A stretch of DNA of 64,000 bases from Terripilifer sp031921685. Lineage in GTDB: Bacteria; Pseudomonadota; Alphaproteobacteria; Rhizobiales; Beijerinckiaceae. The notes beneath the pieces were generated by a model, which saw only the letters and a program-made list of their open reading frames with translations, searched no databases and had not been told where the DNA came from. Made by a program: the position numbers and the translations under genes. Of this stretch, positions 42,294 through 51,771 are shown piece after piece; within the stretch, counting starts at the first letter, position 1; each line of letters opens with the position of its first letter. Location of the stretch: positions 372,001-436,000 of the forward strand of contig NZ_JAPDHU010000004.1 of NCBI RefSeq assembly GCF_031921685.1, read 5' to 3'.

Positions 42294-43880
42294 ATGATCA
42301 GTCGTCGCACGGTGGTCGGCGCGGTTGTCTCGGCGCCTTTCGTCGCAAAGGCCGCGGCCCAGGCGCCGAGCCGCAGCGAAACGCTGTTGCTTGTCCAGGA
42401 ATATGGCCCCAACAGCATGGACATGCAGGGCATCGGCTCGTCGCAGCCGGTCAATGGTGTGGCCTTGAATTGCTATGATCGTCTGATCCGCTTCAAACCC
42501 GTGCCTCTGCCCGATGGCGGGGGCGGCACGTTCAACATGACCGACTTCGAGCCCGAACTGGCGGAGAGCTGGCAGGAGGCGTCGGACGGCATGAGCGTCA
42601 CTTTCAAACTGAAGGATGCGACTTTTCATTCCGGCCGTCCGGTCACTGCCAAGGACGTGAAATGGTCGCTCGATCGCGCGGTGGCGATCGGTGGCTTCGC
42701 CAAGACCCAGATGGCGGCGGGCTCACTCGAAAGTCCGGAGCAATTCGTCGCCGTTGACGACAAAACCTTCCGCGTCGATTTCGTGCGCCGCGACAAACTC
42801 ACCTTACCCAATCTCGCGGTCACCATTCCCTTCGTCATTGATAGCGAATTGGCGATCAAGAATGGCGGTGACGATCCGTGGGCGAAGGAATGGCTGAAGA
42901 ACAATGTCGCGGGCTCGGGCGCCTTCAAGGTGGGGAGCTGGAAGCCCGGCACCGAGACGATCTACGTGCGCAACGAGGCCTGGAAGGGCGGCAAGCTGCC
43001 AGCGCTGCGCCGCATCATCGCGCGCGATATTCCTTCCCCTTCGACACGGCGCGCGTTGATCGAACGCGGTGACGCCGACATTTCCTATGGCCTGCCGCTG
43101 AAGGATTTCAAGGATCTGGCCGATGCGGGCAAGGTCAAAGTGGTCGGTGTGCCTGTGCCGAACGCGCTCTGGTATCTCGCGTTGAACGCGGCCACCGGGC
43201 CTTTCGTCGACAGGCGCCTGCGCCAGGCCGTCGCCTGGGCCATGCCTTACGACAAAATCCTGCAAGCCTCGATGTTCGGGCGTGGCGTGGCCATGTGGGG
43301 CGGCCCCGAAAAACCTTCGACGTTGTGGCCGCAGCCTTATCCATACAATACCAATGTCGAGAAAGCGAAGGCGCTGGTGTCGGAAGCGGCGCCCGGTGGG
43401 GTAAAGACTTCTTTGATCTTCGACACGGGCTCGGCCACCATCGCCGAACCGATGGCCGTGCTCATCAAGGAGGCCTTGGCGCCGATCGGCATCGATGTGG
43501 AGCTGAGCAAGATCCCTGGCGCCAATTTCCGCGGCGAACTTAATAAGAAGATTCACCCGATGGCGATCAACCGCTTCGGCGGCTGGCTCGATTTTCCCGA
43601 TTACTACTTCTTCTGGAACTTCCACGGCAACAATTCGATCTTCAACATCTCCAGCTATCAAAGCGCGGAGATGGACAAGCTGATCGATGCCGCACGCTTT
43701 ACGCAGGATGCGGGCGCCTACAAAAGTAACATCGAAGCCTTCGTTGCGCTCGCGGCCAAGGACGCCCCGGTCATTCCGATTGCGCAGCCCTTGCACGATG
43801 TGGCGATGCAGAAGTCGATCGGCGGCTACCAATTCTGGCCGTGCCGCGAACCGGACTTCCGCTATCTCACTAAGGCGTGA
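42294..43880 (+). CDS. ABC transporter substrate-binding protein, SBP_bac_5 (oligopeptide/nickel class)
   Basis: Periplasmic binding protein of 528 residues. A twin-arginine-like signal (MISRRTVVGAVVSAPFVAKA) is followed by the cluster-C fold: DFEPELAESWQEASDGMSVTF, the FHSGRPVTAKDVKWSLDRA motif and YVRNEAWKGG. GAGAGGGG precedes ATG 42294; the frame is open upstream antisense to the monooxygenase and was trimmed. No cognate permease or ATPase genes flank it, so it is an orphan. Substrate class (peptides, opines, sugars, nickel complexes) is not resolvable. Confidence 0.9.
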   Translation: MISRRTVVGAVVSAPFVAKAAAQAPSRSETLLLVQEYGPNSMDMQGIGSSQPVNGVALNCYDRLIRFKPVPLPDGGGGTFNMTDFEPELAESWQEASDGMSVTFKLKDATFHSGRPVTAKDVKWSLDRAVAIGGFAKTQMAAGSLESPEQFVAVDDKTFRVDFVRRDKLTLPNLAVTIPFVIDSELAIKNGGDDPWAKEWLKNNVAGSGAFKVGSWKPGTETIYVRNEAWKGGKLPALRRIIARDIPSPSTRRALIERGDADISYGLPLKDFKDLADAGKVKVVGVPVPNALWYLALNAATGPFVDRRLRQAVAWAMPYDKILQASMFGRGVAMWGGPEKPSTLWPQPYPYNTNVEKAKALVSEAAPGGVKTSLIFDTGSATIAEPMAVLIKEALAPIGIDVELSKIPGANFRGELNKKIHPMAINRFGGWLDFPDYYFFWNFHGNNSIFNISSYQSAEMDKLIDAARFTQDAGAYKSNIEAFVALAAKDAPVIPIAQPLHDVAMQKSIGGYQFWPCREPDFRYLTKA

Positions 43881-43889
43881 GGAGAGCGA

Positions 43890-44468
43890 TCAGACGGGCA
43901 GTCCGATGCTCGGGATTTCCGCCGGCAGATAGTCGCCGCCGCGAATGGCCTTCTGCAATTCCTTGAACGGCCGGCCGGAAGCGAAAGCGGCGGCCACTTT
44001 GTCGGGATCGAAGAACGTGCCGATTGGATTGGCCTTAAAATCCGGCGATGTCCGCATCCATTCGGCAGACTTCTCCCAATCGCCGAAATTATCGCTCTGT
44101 AATTCGACGAAATTGCCTTCCGGATCGCGATAATAGATCGAGATCGTCAGGCCGTGGTCGAGGCAGAAGGCCGGGCGGATGCCGGCATCGCGCAGGCGCT
44201 CGTAAGAAGCGATCAGATCGTCAAAGCTGTCATATTCGAAGGCGCTGTGATGCATGCCGTTGTGCGTGACTTTCTCGGGATCGTCCTCGAGCTTCGGCAC
44301 CGAGAGAAAGGCGACGCGGTGGTTGGCCGCGTCATTGGTCATCCAGGCGGCATTGGCATCCTGGAACTGCACCTTCGCGCCGACGACCGTGCCGTACCAG
44401 TCGATCATTTCTTGCAGGCGGCTGGTTTTGAACGTCACGTGATGCAACGCGGGACGAATAACGGTCAT
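43890..44468 (-). CDS. VOC-family protein, type I extradiol dioxygenase-like
   Basis: A 192-residue single-chain VOC protein. Metal ligands of the extradiol class are visible: His in ALHHVTFKTS (residues 9-10), His in NGMHHSAFEYD and Glu in DPEGNFVELQSD, a complete 2-His-1-Glu set. The expected activity is cleavage of a catechol between C2 and C3, or another VOC reaction. ATG 44468 has AGGAGG five bases upstream. It is directly downstream of an aromatic-ring monooxygenase gene, 27 bases apart, consistent with a ring hydroxylation then ring cleavage pair. Confidence 0.88.
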   Translation of the reverse strand: MTVIRPALHHVTFKTSRLQEMIDWYGTVVGAKVQFQDANAAWMTNDAANHRVAFLSVPKLEDDPEKVTHNGMHHSAFEYDSFDDLIASYERLRDAGIRPAFCLDHGLTISIYYRDPEGNFVELQSDNFGDWEKSAEWMRTSPDFKANPIGTFFDPDKVAAAFASGRPFKELQKAIRGGDYLPAEIPSIGLPV

Positions 44469-44495
44469 GGTTCCCTCCTTCAAAGATGATTGTCG

Positions 44496-46133
44496 CTAAT
44501 GCGCTTCCGCCATCGCATGGCCGGTCATTCTGGCGAAGAGGGCGACAGGGTCGCTGGGTGCGCGATCACCGCGCCACGCGACATGCTGGTCAGGCCGAAT
44601 GAGCGCCAGCCGGGCTTCGTAACGGCGCGGTAGCCGGGCATCTCCCGGCCGCACGATGGTGAGCGGAACGTTCAATTTGTCCGCTGCTGTTTGGAAGCGC
44701 TCTGCGCCTTCAGCTTCATCGGACAAGACCAGCAGCGTATAGCCCTTGCCGAAAAGATCATAGAGCGAGCGTCCGTCCTTCAGCCATTGATGAGGTGCCA
44801 GGCACCCCGGATAAGCGGAGGGCGTGTAAAGCCCGACGGATTGCGGGGGCGGTTCGCCTTTCTCTTCGGCGACGATGGGCGAATGCGCATAATGCGAGCC
44901 GAGTACGACGCCGAGCGTCTTGAATTCACGCACCTTGGTGGCCAGGATCGTTTCGGCCACTTCACGGCGGACGGCTTCGCCGATTTCGCCGGGGTCTTCC
45001 AACCCCGGCTGGATGAGCTGATTGCCGGTGGCTGAATAGTTGATGGTCGCTTCCTCGATGACGCGCTCATGCACGGGCCGGCGCTCGATCGCGTAGGAAT
45101 CGAGCAGGGCAGGGCCGCCCCAGCCCTGGATCGTCGCGGCAAGCTTCCAGCCGAGATCGACAGCATCGCCGATACCCATGTTCATGCCGAAACCGCCGAA
45201 GGGCGGGTGCAGATGGCAGGCGTCGCCGGCAAGAAAGACGCGGCCTCTTGCATAGCGGTCGGCAACGAGACTGCGCGCCACCCAGGGATCGATGCCGACG
45301 ATCTCCGGATCGATATCGAGGGCTGTCGAGCGGCGGATCATGTCCTTGCAAGTCGCCGCATCAGGCACCCCGTCGCCATCGAATTTGGTGACGATATAGT
45401 ACCAGAGGTCACCGCCATCGAGCGGCCCCATGAGGCTTGGAATTTCCTCGTTGAGCAGCCAGTAATGGATGGCGCGCCCGTGCGGATGCATGCGATCGAG
45501 GCCCGGCGCGCGCATCACCAGATTGATGTTGCGCAAGGCGCCACCTGGGCCATGCATCTTGGCGCCGATATGTTCGCGCACCGCGCTGCGGGCGCCGTCG
45601 GCGCCGATGAGATAACGGCAGGAGATCGTGTCCGAACGCTTCTGCGGCAGGTCGCGCAGCGTAACGTCGACGTGATCGTCGAAATCGCGCGCTGCTTCGA
45701 ATTCGGTTTCAAAACGCACAGTTACACCAGGCAACGACACCGCATGATCGCGCAGCACCTGCTCCAGCACGTATTGCGGCACCCATTGCGCGCCTTCCGA
45801 ATAGAGATTGTTCTTGTCGGGTGAGGCTTGCAGGGCATTCTCGAAGCGGCAGATTTCGGGGCCGTTGAGACGCGTGGCGAAGACGACATTGGCGGGATAA
45901 TCAGCCGGCACCGGAGAGGCCGCGCGTAATTTGTCGGCAATGCCCCAGCGGCGCAGGTGTTCGCGCGTGCGTGCATTGGTGGTCTTGGCGCGCGGGTTGT
46001 AGCCGACCCGATCGTTGCGCTCGACGACCAGGCAGGAGATGCCGCGCGACCCCAATTCGATGGCGAGCGCCAGGCCGACGGGACCCGCTCCAATAATCAG
46101 AACTTCGGTGTTGGCGGGGGGCTGGCGGTCCAT
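44496..46133 (-). CDS. FAD-dependent aromatic monooxygenase (PheA/MhpA-like)
   Basis: Flavin monooxygenase of 545 residues for hydroxylating a phenolic substrate. The FAD motif is IIGAGPVGLALAIELGSRG (residues 11-29), the DG motif CRYLIGADGARSAVREHIG near 180 and the GD motif LAGDACHLHPPFGGFGMNMG near 300. A C-terminal thioredoxin-like domain, typical of this class, covers about 410-545. It is followed by the extradiol-like gene and is divergent from a LysR regulator, the likely controller. Confidence 0.9.
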   Translation of the reverse strand: MDRQPPANTEVLIIGAGPVGLALAIELGSRGISCLVVERNDRVGYNPRAKTTNARTREHLRRWGIADKLRAASPVPADYPANVVFATRLNGPEICRFENALQASPDKNNLYSEGAQWVPQYVLEQVLRDHAVSLPGVTVRFETEFEAARDFDDHVDVTLRDLPQKRSDTISCRYLIGADGARSAVREHIGAKMHGPGGALRNINLVMRAPGLDRMHPHGRAIHYWLLNEEIPSLMGPLDGGDLWYYIVTKFDGDGVPDAATCKDMIRRSTALDIDPEIVGIDPWVARSLVADRYARGRVFLAGDACHLHPPFGGFGMNMGIGDAVDLGWKLAATIQGWGGPALLDSYAIERRPVHERVIEEATINYSATGNQLIQPGLEDPGEIGEAVRREVAETILATKVREFKTLGVVLGSHYAHSPIVAEEKGEPPPQSVGLYTPSAYPGCLAPHQWLKDGRSLYDLFGKGYTLLVLSDEAEGAERFQTAADKLNVPLTIVRPGDARLPRRYEARLALIRPDQHVAWRGDRAPSDPVALFARMTGHAMAEAH

Positions 46134-46246
46134 GTTTCCTTCCCAGTGTCGCGGATTGCAGCTTTGCCGGCATTATCGCCATCCCACCGATTGCAGGAAG
46201 ATGCCAAAAGTGTTCTTCTGATAGCAAAATAGCATCAAAGGCCACG

Positions 46247-47170
46247 ATGAAGCTCAATCAGTTCCGAAATGTGCTGGAGATCGCCGAACGGGGCAGCCTG
46301 CGGGCGGCGGCGCGCAGCCTACAATTCGCCCAGCCGGCTCTCACCCGCAGTCTTCAGGAGCTGGAGCATGAGATCGGCGGGCCGCTGTTCGAGCGCCAAG
46401 CGCGCGGCATGGCGCTGACGCCGCTCGGCGAAGCCTTCGTGCGCCGCGCCCGCACCGTGCTCGAGGACGTGCGCCGCATTCGCGAGGAGGCCGAGCAGAT
46501 GCGGGGTGGCGGTGCCGGCCAGATCGTCGCTGGCCTGTCGATCGCCGCGCATATGCAACTTCTGCCGAACGCGCTCAGGATTTTCCGACAGCGCTATCCG
46601 GGCGTCGATCTGAACATCATCGAAGGCTTCTATCCGACGGTCGAGAAAGCGTTGCTCGAAGGCACGATGGATTTCTATATCGGTCCCGAGGCCGATCCGA
46701 CCTTCGCGCCCGGCCTGCAACAGATCGTGCTTTCTCCCAATGAACGCATCGTCATCGGCCGTAAGAACCATCCTCTGGCGGGTGCCCGTTCGCTGAAGGA
46801 ATTGAGCGATGCCGAATGGGCCAACAATACCATCACGCAACCGGCTGATGGCGAACTCAGCGCCTTATTCGCCGAGCATGGTTTGGGCACGCCGCGACTG
46901 GCGATGCGCACCCAATCGGCGCTCAGCCTTTTGGTTGCGCTCGCCTCTTCCGATCTTCTGGCGATGGTGCCCAGGCAATGGGAGCGGTTCGAGCTGATGG
47001 GCGAGACCTTGCAGATGATCCCCATTCGCGAGCGCCTGTCGGCCCCGCGCTTGGTTCTGATCCGCCGCGCCGCCATGCCGTTGACGCCGGCCGCCGAACA
47101 TTTCGCGCAACTGCTGATGAACAACGCGGTCGAAAAGCCTGTGGCGAAGCGATCGGCAAGAAGGCAGTGA
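46247..47170 (+). CDS. LysR-family transcriptional regulator (aromatic operon)
   Basis: A 307-residue regulator; the N-terminal helix-turn-helix is MKLNQFRNVLEIAERGSLRA with SLQFAQPALTRSLQELE, followed by an effector domain from about 90. It is divergent from the monooxygenase-VOC pair across 113 bases, where an ATAGCA-AA-ATAGCA direct repeat sits near 46221-46234 as a candidate binding site. Probably autoregulated and activated by a pathway intermediate. Converges on livF with a six-base gap. Confidence 0.92.
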   Translation: MKLNQFRNVLEIAERGSLRAAARSLQFAQPALTRSLQELEHEIGGPLFERQARGMALTPLGEAFVRRARTVLEDVRRIREEAEQMRGGGAGQIVAGLSIAAHMQLLPNALRIFRQRYPGVDLNIIEGFYPTVEKALLEGTMDFYIGPEADPTFAPGLQQIVLSPNERIVIGRKNHPLAGARSLKELSDAEWANNTITQPADGELSALFAEHGLGTPRLAMRTQSALSLLVALASSDLLAMVPRQWERFELMGETLQMIPIRERLSAPRLVLIRRAAMPLTPAAEHFAQLLMNNAVEKPVAKRSARRQ

Positions 47171-47176
47171 GGCGGC

Positions 47177-47884
47177 CTACACGCCGAGATAGCGGGTCTT
47201 GATCTCGCCGTCGGCGGCAAGCGCCGCTGAAGTGCCGCTCCACACCACGCGGCCTCGTTCCAGCACATAATGGCGGTCGGCGATACGCGTGAGGGCTTCG
47301 ACATTCTTGTCGACGATCAGGATCGACATGCCCGTTGCCTTGATCTCCGCGATGACGTTCCAGATATGGGCGCGCACCAGCGGCGCCAGCCCCTCGGTCG
47401 CCTCGTCCAGGATCAGCAGGCGTGGATTGGTCAGGAGCGCGCGGCCGATGGCGAGCATTTGCTGTTCGCCGCCGGACAGGAGATTGCCCCAGCTCGACAT
47501 CCGCTCACGTAACGGCGGAAACAGTTTCAGCACTCGCTCCACATCCCAGCCATTCGATGTGGTTCGTGTTGCCGTGGCGACGAGGTTTTCACGCACCGAC
47601 AGGTTGGGAAAGATCTGTCGTCCTTCCGGCACGAGCCCTATGCCGCGCCGGGCGATGGCATAGGCTGGCAATCGCTCCACCGCCGCGCCGGCAAAGCGGA
47701 TGTCGCCGGCGGTCGGCGTGACGATGCCTATGATCGAATGGATCGTAGTGGTCTTGCCCATGCCGTTGCGGCCGAGCAAGGTGACGACTTCACCCTCGTG
47801 AATATCAAGCGACAGGCCGAACAGCACGCGGCTTTCGCCATAGCCGGCGTCCAGGCCGTTCACAGAGAGGAGAGCGCTGCTCAT
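47177..47884 (-). CDS. livF: Branched-chain amino acid ABC transporter ATP-binding protein LivF
   Basis: ATPase subunit of 235 residues for a Liv-type importer (HAAT class). Walker A is LLGRNGMGKTTT, the signature NLLSGGEQQM, and Walker B RLLILDEATEGLA; the short length without extra insert is the LivF type. Start overlaps the livG stop as ATGA. It is the last gene of the importer operon. Confidence 0.92.
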   Translation of the reverse strand: MSSALLSVNGLDAGYGESRVLFGLSLDIHEGEVVTLLGRNGMGKTTTIHSIIGIVTPTAGDIRFAGAAVERLPAYAIARRGIGLVPEGRQIFPNLSVRENLVATATRTTSNGWDVERVLKLFPPLRERMSSWGNLLSGGEQQMLAIGRALLTNPRLLILDEATEGLAPLVRAHIWNVIAEIKATGMSILIVDKNVEALTRIADRHYVLERGRVVWSGTSAALAADGEIKTRYLGV

Positions 47885-48648
47885 GCCGCGCCCTCGTCAC
47901 CGAGATAAGCGCGGCGCACATCCGCATTGGCTCGGATCGCGGCCGGCAAACCGCTGGCGATGATGCGGCCCGAAACCAAGACCGAAATGACATCGGCCAG
48001 GGCGAACACCGCGTCCATGTCGTGCTCGATCATCAAAATGGTCAGTTGGCCTTTGATGGATGCCAGAAGCTTGACCACACGCGCCGCCTCCTCCGGGCCG
48101 GTGCCGGCAAGCGGTTCGTCGAGCAGCAGCAATTTTGGCTCTGTCGCCAAAGCGATGCCGATTTCAAGCGCGCGCTTTTCGCCATGGGACAATTGGCCAG
48201 CGGGCACATCGGCCCGTGCGCTGAGGCCGATGGTATCGAGGACATGGCGCGCCGGCTCGCGCAGGCTGGGATCGCGGCTGGCGTCCGTCCAAAAGCGAAA
48301 GCTATGCGGCTCTCGAGCCTGCACGGCGAGAGCCAGATTGTCGAGTACCGTCAGCTCCAAAATGACATTGGTGATCTGGAAGGAGCGGGCGAAGCCAGCA
48401 CGTGCCCGTTGATAAGCGGGCAGGCGATCGACGGGCTGACCATCGAACAGAATGGAGCCGCTGTCGGGCCGCAACTGCCCGGCGAGCTGCGCGATCAATG
48501 TCGTCTTGCCGGCGCCGTTGGGGCCGATGATGGCATGCAGAGAACCGCGTTGCACGTCGAGATCGATGCCGTCGCTGGCGACGATGCCGCCATAGCGTTT
48601 ACGGATTTGGCGGGTTTCGAGCAGGACGTGGCTCATCGGCTCAGCCAT
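47881..48648 (-). CDS. livG: Branched-chain amino acid ABC transporter ATP-binding protein LivG
   Basis: ATPase subunit of 255 residues. Walker A is IIGPNGAGKTTLIAQLAG, the signature QLSHGEKRALEIG, and Walker B LLLLDEPLAGTG; the LivG-type insertion with QRARAGFARSFQ precedes the signature. The start overlaps livM by eight bases, with a second ATG four codons on as an alternative. Confidence 0.92.
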   Translation of the reverse strand: MAEPMSHVLLETRQIRKRYGGIVASDGIDLDVQRGSLHAIIGPNGAGKTTLIAQLAGQLRPDSGSILFDGQPVDRLPAYQRARAGFARSFQITNVILELTVLDNLALAVQAREPHSFRFWTDASRDPSLREPARHVLDTIGLSARADVPAGQLSHGEKRALEIGIALATEPKLLLLDEPLAGTGPEEAARVVKLLASIKGQLTILMIEHDMDAVFALADVISVLVSGRIIASGLPAAIRANADVRRAYLGDEGAA

Positions 48649-49573
48649 GGGAGCGCCCGCCTTTCGTCATGCTGCCGAGCAGCCCGGTCTTGCCCATCAG
48701 CACCAGAGCGATGAGAACCATGCCGAGCAGCGCCCCCCAATAGGTCGTGAACGAGGCCAGGACTTTTTCGAGCAGCAGGAACAGAATGGCGCCGATGACG
48801 GGGCCGACGATGGTGCCCATGCCGCCGGCGATCACCATGACGAGCAGATCGCCGGAGCGCGTCCATTGCATGATCGAGGGCGAGACGAAGAGCGTCTGAT
48901 TGGCAAGCAGGGCGCCGGCAAAGCCGCAGATGGCGCCGGAAATGACGAAGGCAGTCAGCTTGTAGCGGAAGGTCGGAAAGCCGATGGCGATCATGCGGCT
49001 CTCGTTGAATTTCATGCCGCGCAACAACATGCCGAAACGCGAACGCACCACGCGGAAACTCAGCCACAGGAAGAAGGCCAGGCAGGCGAGCACGAAATAA
49101 TAAAAGACCTGCGTATTGCCGAAATTGAGGCCGAGATCGCTGTGAGCGTTCAAGGTCAGTCCGTCGTCGCCGCCGAAACTGTTGATGCTGATGGCCAGGA
49201 AATAGACCATCTGGCTGAAGGCCAGCGTGATCATCAGGAAGAAGACCCCACTGGTGCGCAGGGATACCGCGCCGATGAACAGCGCCGCGCCCGCCGAGGC
49301 CAGCGTCGCCACGCCCAATTGCACGAAGCCATTGTTGATGCCGTAGAAATCAAGAATGCCGACCGCATAGCCGCCGATGCCGAGATAAACCGCGTGTCCC
49401 AGGCTGATCAGGCCGCCGAAGCCCAGAATGAGATCGAGGCTCAGGGCGGCGATGCCGAAGATCATCATGCGCGTCGCCACGGTGAGATAATAGCTTTCGC
49501 CCATGGCGGCGAAGAGCAGCGGCAGCAACGCCAGAACGACGACCAGGGCCAGAGCAATGCGTTCTTTGGTCAT
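48641..49573 (-). CDS. livM: Branched-chain amino acid ABC transporter permease LivM
   Basis: Permease of 310 residues with about ten hydrophobic segments, containing the family motif DLILGFGGLISLGHAVYLGI and the conserved cytoplasmic loop near RSRFGMLLRGMKFNESRMI that contacts the ATPase. ATG 49573 was chosen because upstream sequence is antisense and not membrane-like. Fourteen bases after livH. Confidence 0.92.
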   Translation of the reverse strand: MTKERIALALVVVLALLPLLFAAMGESYYLTVATRMMIFGIAALSLDLILGFGGLISLGHAVYLGIGGYAVGILDFYGINNGFVQLGVATLASAGAALFIGAVSLRTSGVFFLMITLAFSQMVYFLAISINSFGGDDGLTLNAHSDLGLNFGNTQVFYYFVLACLAFFLWLSFRVVRSRFGMLLRGMKFNESRMIAIGFPTFRYKLTAFVISGAICGFAGALLANQTLFVSPSIMQWTRSGDLLVMVIAGGMGTIVGPVIGAILFLLLEKVLASFTTYWGALLGMVLIALVLMGKTGLLGSMTKGGRSHG

Positions 49574-49587
49574 GTCGCGGATGGGCC

Positions 49588-50511
49588 TCAGCGGCTCTTG
49601 GGGGGAAAGAGGCCCTGCGGCCGGAAGAACAAGATCACGGCCATCAGAATGTAGATCAGCATGGAGGCGATGGCCGGCGCGCTGTTGTCGGCGGCGGCGC
49701 GTTCGAGAAACAGGCCGAACAGCGGCTTCATGAACGAACGGCCGAGCGTATCGATGAGGCCGATGACGAGGGCGGCGCAAAAGGCGCCTTCAACGGAACC
49801 CAGTCCGCCGACGACGATGACGACGAAGGCGAGGATCAAGACATTGTCGCCCATGCCCGGGATAACCGTGAAGATCGGCCCGGCCATCAGGCCGGCAAGA
49901 CCGGCCAGCCCGGCGCCCAGAGCGAAGACCAGGGCATAAAGAACGACCACGTTGACGCCCAGCGCGCTGGCCATGGTGCGGTTGGACGCGCTGGCGCGGA
50001 TCAGCATGCCGAGCCGCGTGTGACGCAGGAGCCCGTAGAGCAGGGCGGCGACCGCCAGGCCGACGACGATGATCGCCAGGCGATAAGCAGGATAGGAGAT
50101 CAGGCCAAAGATATTGACCTGGCCGGCGAGGAACGGCGGCACGCGGGCAAAGAGCGCGGCCGGCCCCCAGATCAGGCGTGCAAGATCGTTGAAGATCAGG
50201 GTGAGGCCGAAGGTCACCAGCACATGGTCGAGATGATCGCCCTTATAGATGCGCCGAAAGATCAGGAATTCGGCGATCAGTCCGATGAGCAGCGCGCCGC
50301 CCAGCCCGGCGATCACGCCGAGCAGGAAGGATTGGCTCGAGGCATAGACAAAGGCGCAAAGATAGGCGCCGGCCATATAGAATGAGCCGTGCGCCAGATT
50401 CACCAGGTTCATGATGCCGAACACGAGCGTCAGCCCGGCCGACATCAAGAACAGCATAATGCCGAGCTGCATGCCGTTGAGGCATTGTTCGAGCAGCAGG
50501 GTCGCGCTCAT
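49588..50511 (-). CDS. livH: Branched-chain amino acid ABC transporter permease LivH
   Basis: Permease of 307 residues with about eight hydrophobic segments; LTLVFGIMNLVNLAHGSFYM is the family-defining motif at residues 28-47 and HTRLGMLIRASASNRTMA the loop that couples to the ATPase. Located 27 bases after the binding-protein gene. Operon order is SBP-livH-livM-livG-livF. Confidence 0.93.
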   Translation of the reverse strand: MSATLLLEQCLNGMQLGIMLFLMSAGLTLVFGIMNLVNLAHGSFYMAGAYLCAFVYASSQSFLLGVIAGLGGALLIGLIAEFLIFRRIYKGDHLDHVLVTFGLTLIFNDLARLIWGPAALFARVPPFLAGQVNIFGLISYPAYRLAIIVVGLAVAALLYGLLRHTRLGMLIRASASNRTMASALGVNVVVLYALVFALGAGLAGLAGLMAGPIFTVIPGMGDNVLILAFVVIVVGGLGSVEGAFCAALVIGLIDTLGRSFMKPLFGLFLERAAADNSAPAIASMLIYILMAVILFFRPQGLFPPKSR

Positions 50512-50538
50512 GGCGGGTCCTGATCCGGTATCGCGATC

Positions 50539-51702
50539 CTATTTCATCGAACAGGTTTGCGCATAGGCATCGCCATAATTCTCCAGCGCCTTGTCCTGGA
50601 TCACGATGCGCGGCTTGCCGTCAGCACCTTTCTTCACCTCGCCCTGATAGAAGGTCTGAATCGGGAACTGATTGGTGTTGAATTTGAAAGCGCCGCGCGG
50701 CGATTCGAATTGTGCCTTGCGCAGGGCGGCAAGGAAAGCCGGCTTATCCTCGATCTTGCCATTGACGGCCTTCACGGCGGTGTCGAGCAGCATGATCGTA
50801 TCATAGGCGTGCACCGCATAGGGCGCCGGCACGCGGCCATATTTCTTCTCGAAGCCACTGACGAATTTCTTGTTCGCCGCATTGTCGAGATCGGGCGCCC
50901 AAGAGGTGGCGACGATCAGGCCAAGCGCATCGTCGCCAATCGCCGGCAGGGTGGATTCATCCACCGTATAGGCGCTGTAGAGTGGGAATTTCTCTTTCAG
51001 GCCGGCCTGCGAATATTGCTTGACGAATTGCACGCCCAGGCCACCGGGATAGAAGGCGAAGACGGCGCTGGCATTGCTCGATTTGATCTGCGACAGCTCG
51101 GCGGAGAAATCGAGCTGCGTCAGCGGCGTGTAGACTTCCGCCGCAATGGAGCCCTTGTAGAAGCGCTTCAGTCCGGCGATGACGTCCTTGCCTGCCGCAT
51201 AATTCGGCGCAATCAGATAGATGTTCTGCAGGCCTTTTTTCTGCAGATAGGCGCCCATGCCTTCGGCCCAGTTGTCGCCCTGCCACGATGTGGAGAAGAA
51301 ATAGGGCGAGCAATCCTTGCCGGCGAGTTGCGACGGCCCGGGATTGGAGCTGATGGTGACGGTCTTGGCATCGACGAGCGGCTTATAGACCGCCAGCATC
51401 AGATTGGAAAAGCTGAAGCCGATCGCCGCGTCCACTTTATCGGACTGAACGAATTTTTCCGCCAGTTGCCGCGCCACATCGGCCTTCTGCTGGTCGTCCT
51501 CGACGATGACGCGGGCCGGCAGGCCGCCGATCTTGCCGCCGAGCTGTTCCACGGCAAGCTGCATGCCGTCGCGGATCTCGGTGCCAATGATCGCATTGGG
51601 CCCCGAGAGCGTCGACATGAAGCCCAAGGTGATTTTATCGGCGGCTTGAGCCGGGACAGCCAAAAGGCCGGCCGCGGCGAGCAGCAAAATACGCTTATCC
51701 AT
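50539..51702 (-). CDS. ABC transporter substrate-binding protein, Leu/Ile/Val-binding (Peripla_BP_6) type
   Basis: Periplasmic binding protein of 387 residues. Signal peptide residues 1-20 (MDKRILLLAAAGLLAVPAQA) precedes the HAAT fold: KITLGFMSTLSGPNAIIGTE and GFSFSNLMLAVYKPLVDAK in lobe one and the hinge around IYLIAPNYAAGKDVI. Members bind branched-chain amino acids, amides, urea or aromatic acids; given the adjacent catabolic genes an aromatic or related ligand is plausible but inferred. It heads the liv genes and is 69 bases after the MetE-like gene. Confidence 0.9.
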   Translation of the reverse strand: MDKRILLLAAAGLLAVPAQAADKITLGFMSTLSGPNAIIGTEIRDGMQLAVEQLGGKIGGLPARVIVEDDQQKADVARQLAEKFVQSDKVDAAIGFSFSNLMLAVYKPLVDAKTVTISSNPGPSQLAGKDCSPYFFSTSWQGDNWAEGMGAYLQKKGLQNIYLIAPNYAAGKDVIAGLKRFYKGSIAAEVYTPLTQLDFSAELSQIKSSNASAVFAFYPGGLGVQFVKQYSQAGLKEKFPLYSAYTVDESTLPAIGDDALGLIVATSWAPDLDNAANKKFVSGFEKKYGRVPAPYAVHAYDTIMLLDTAVKAVNGKIEDKPAFLAALRKAQFESPRGAFKFNTNQFPIQTFYQGEVKKGADGKPRIVIQDKALENYGDAYAQTCSMK

Positions 51703-51742
51703 TTTCCCCTCCCGAAAACGTAGCGTTGAAAAACCTGAAGCG

Positions 51743-51765
51743 CGGTTCCGAGTTCGTCGGAACCG
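51743..51765 (-). terminator. Hairpin between MetE-like and binding-protein genes
   Basis: A perfect 9-bp stem CGGTTCCGA/TCGGAACCG with a five-base loop, six bases past the stop codon of the MetE-like gene in its direction of transcription. It has no adjacent T tract, so it may be an intra-operon attenuating or processing hairpin rather than a full terminator. Confidence 0.5.
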
Positions 51766-51771
51766 AAAGCC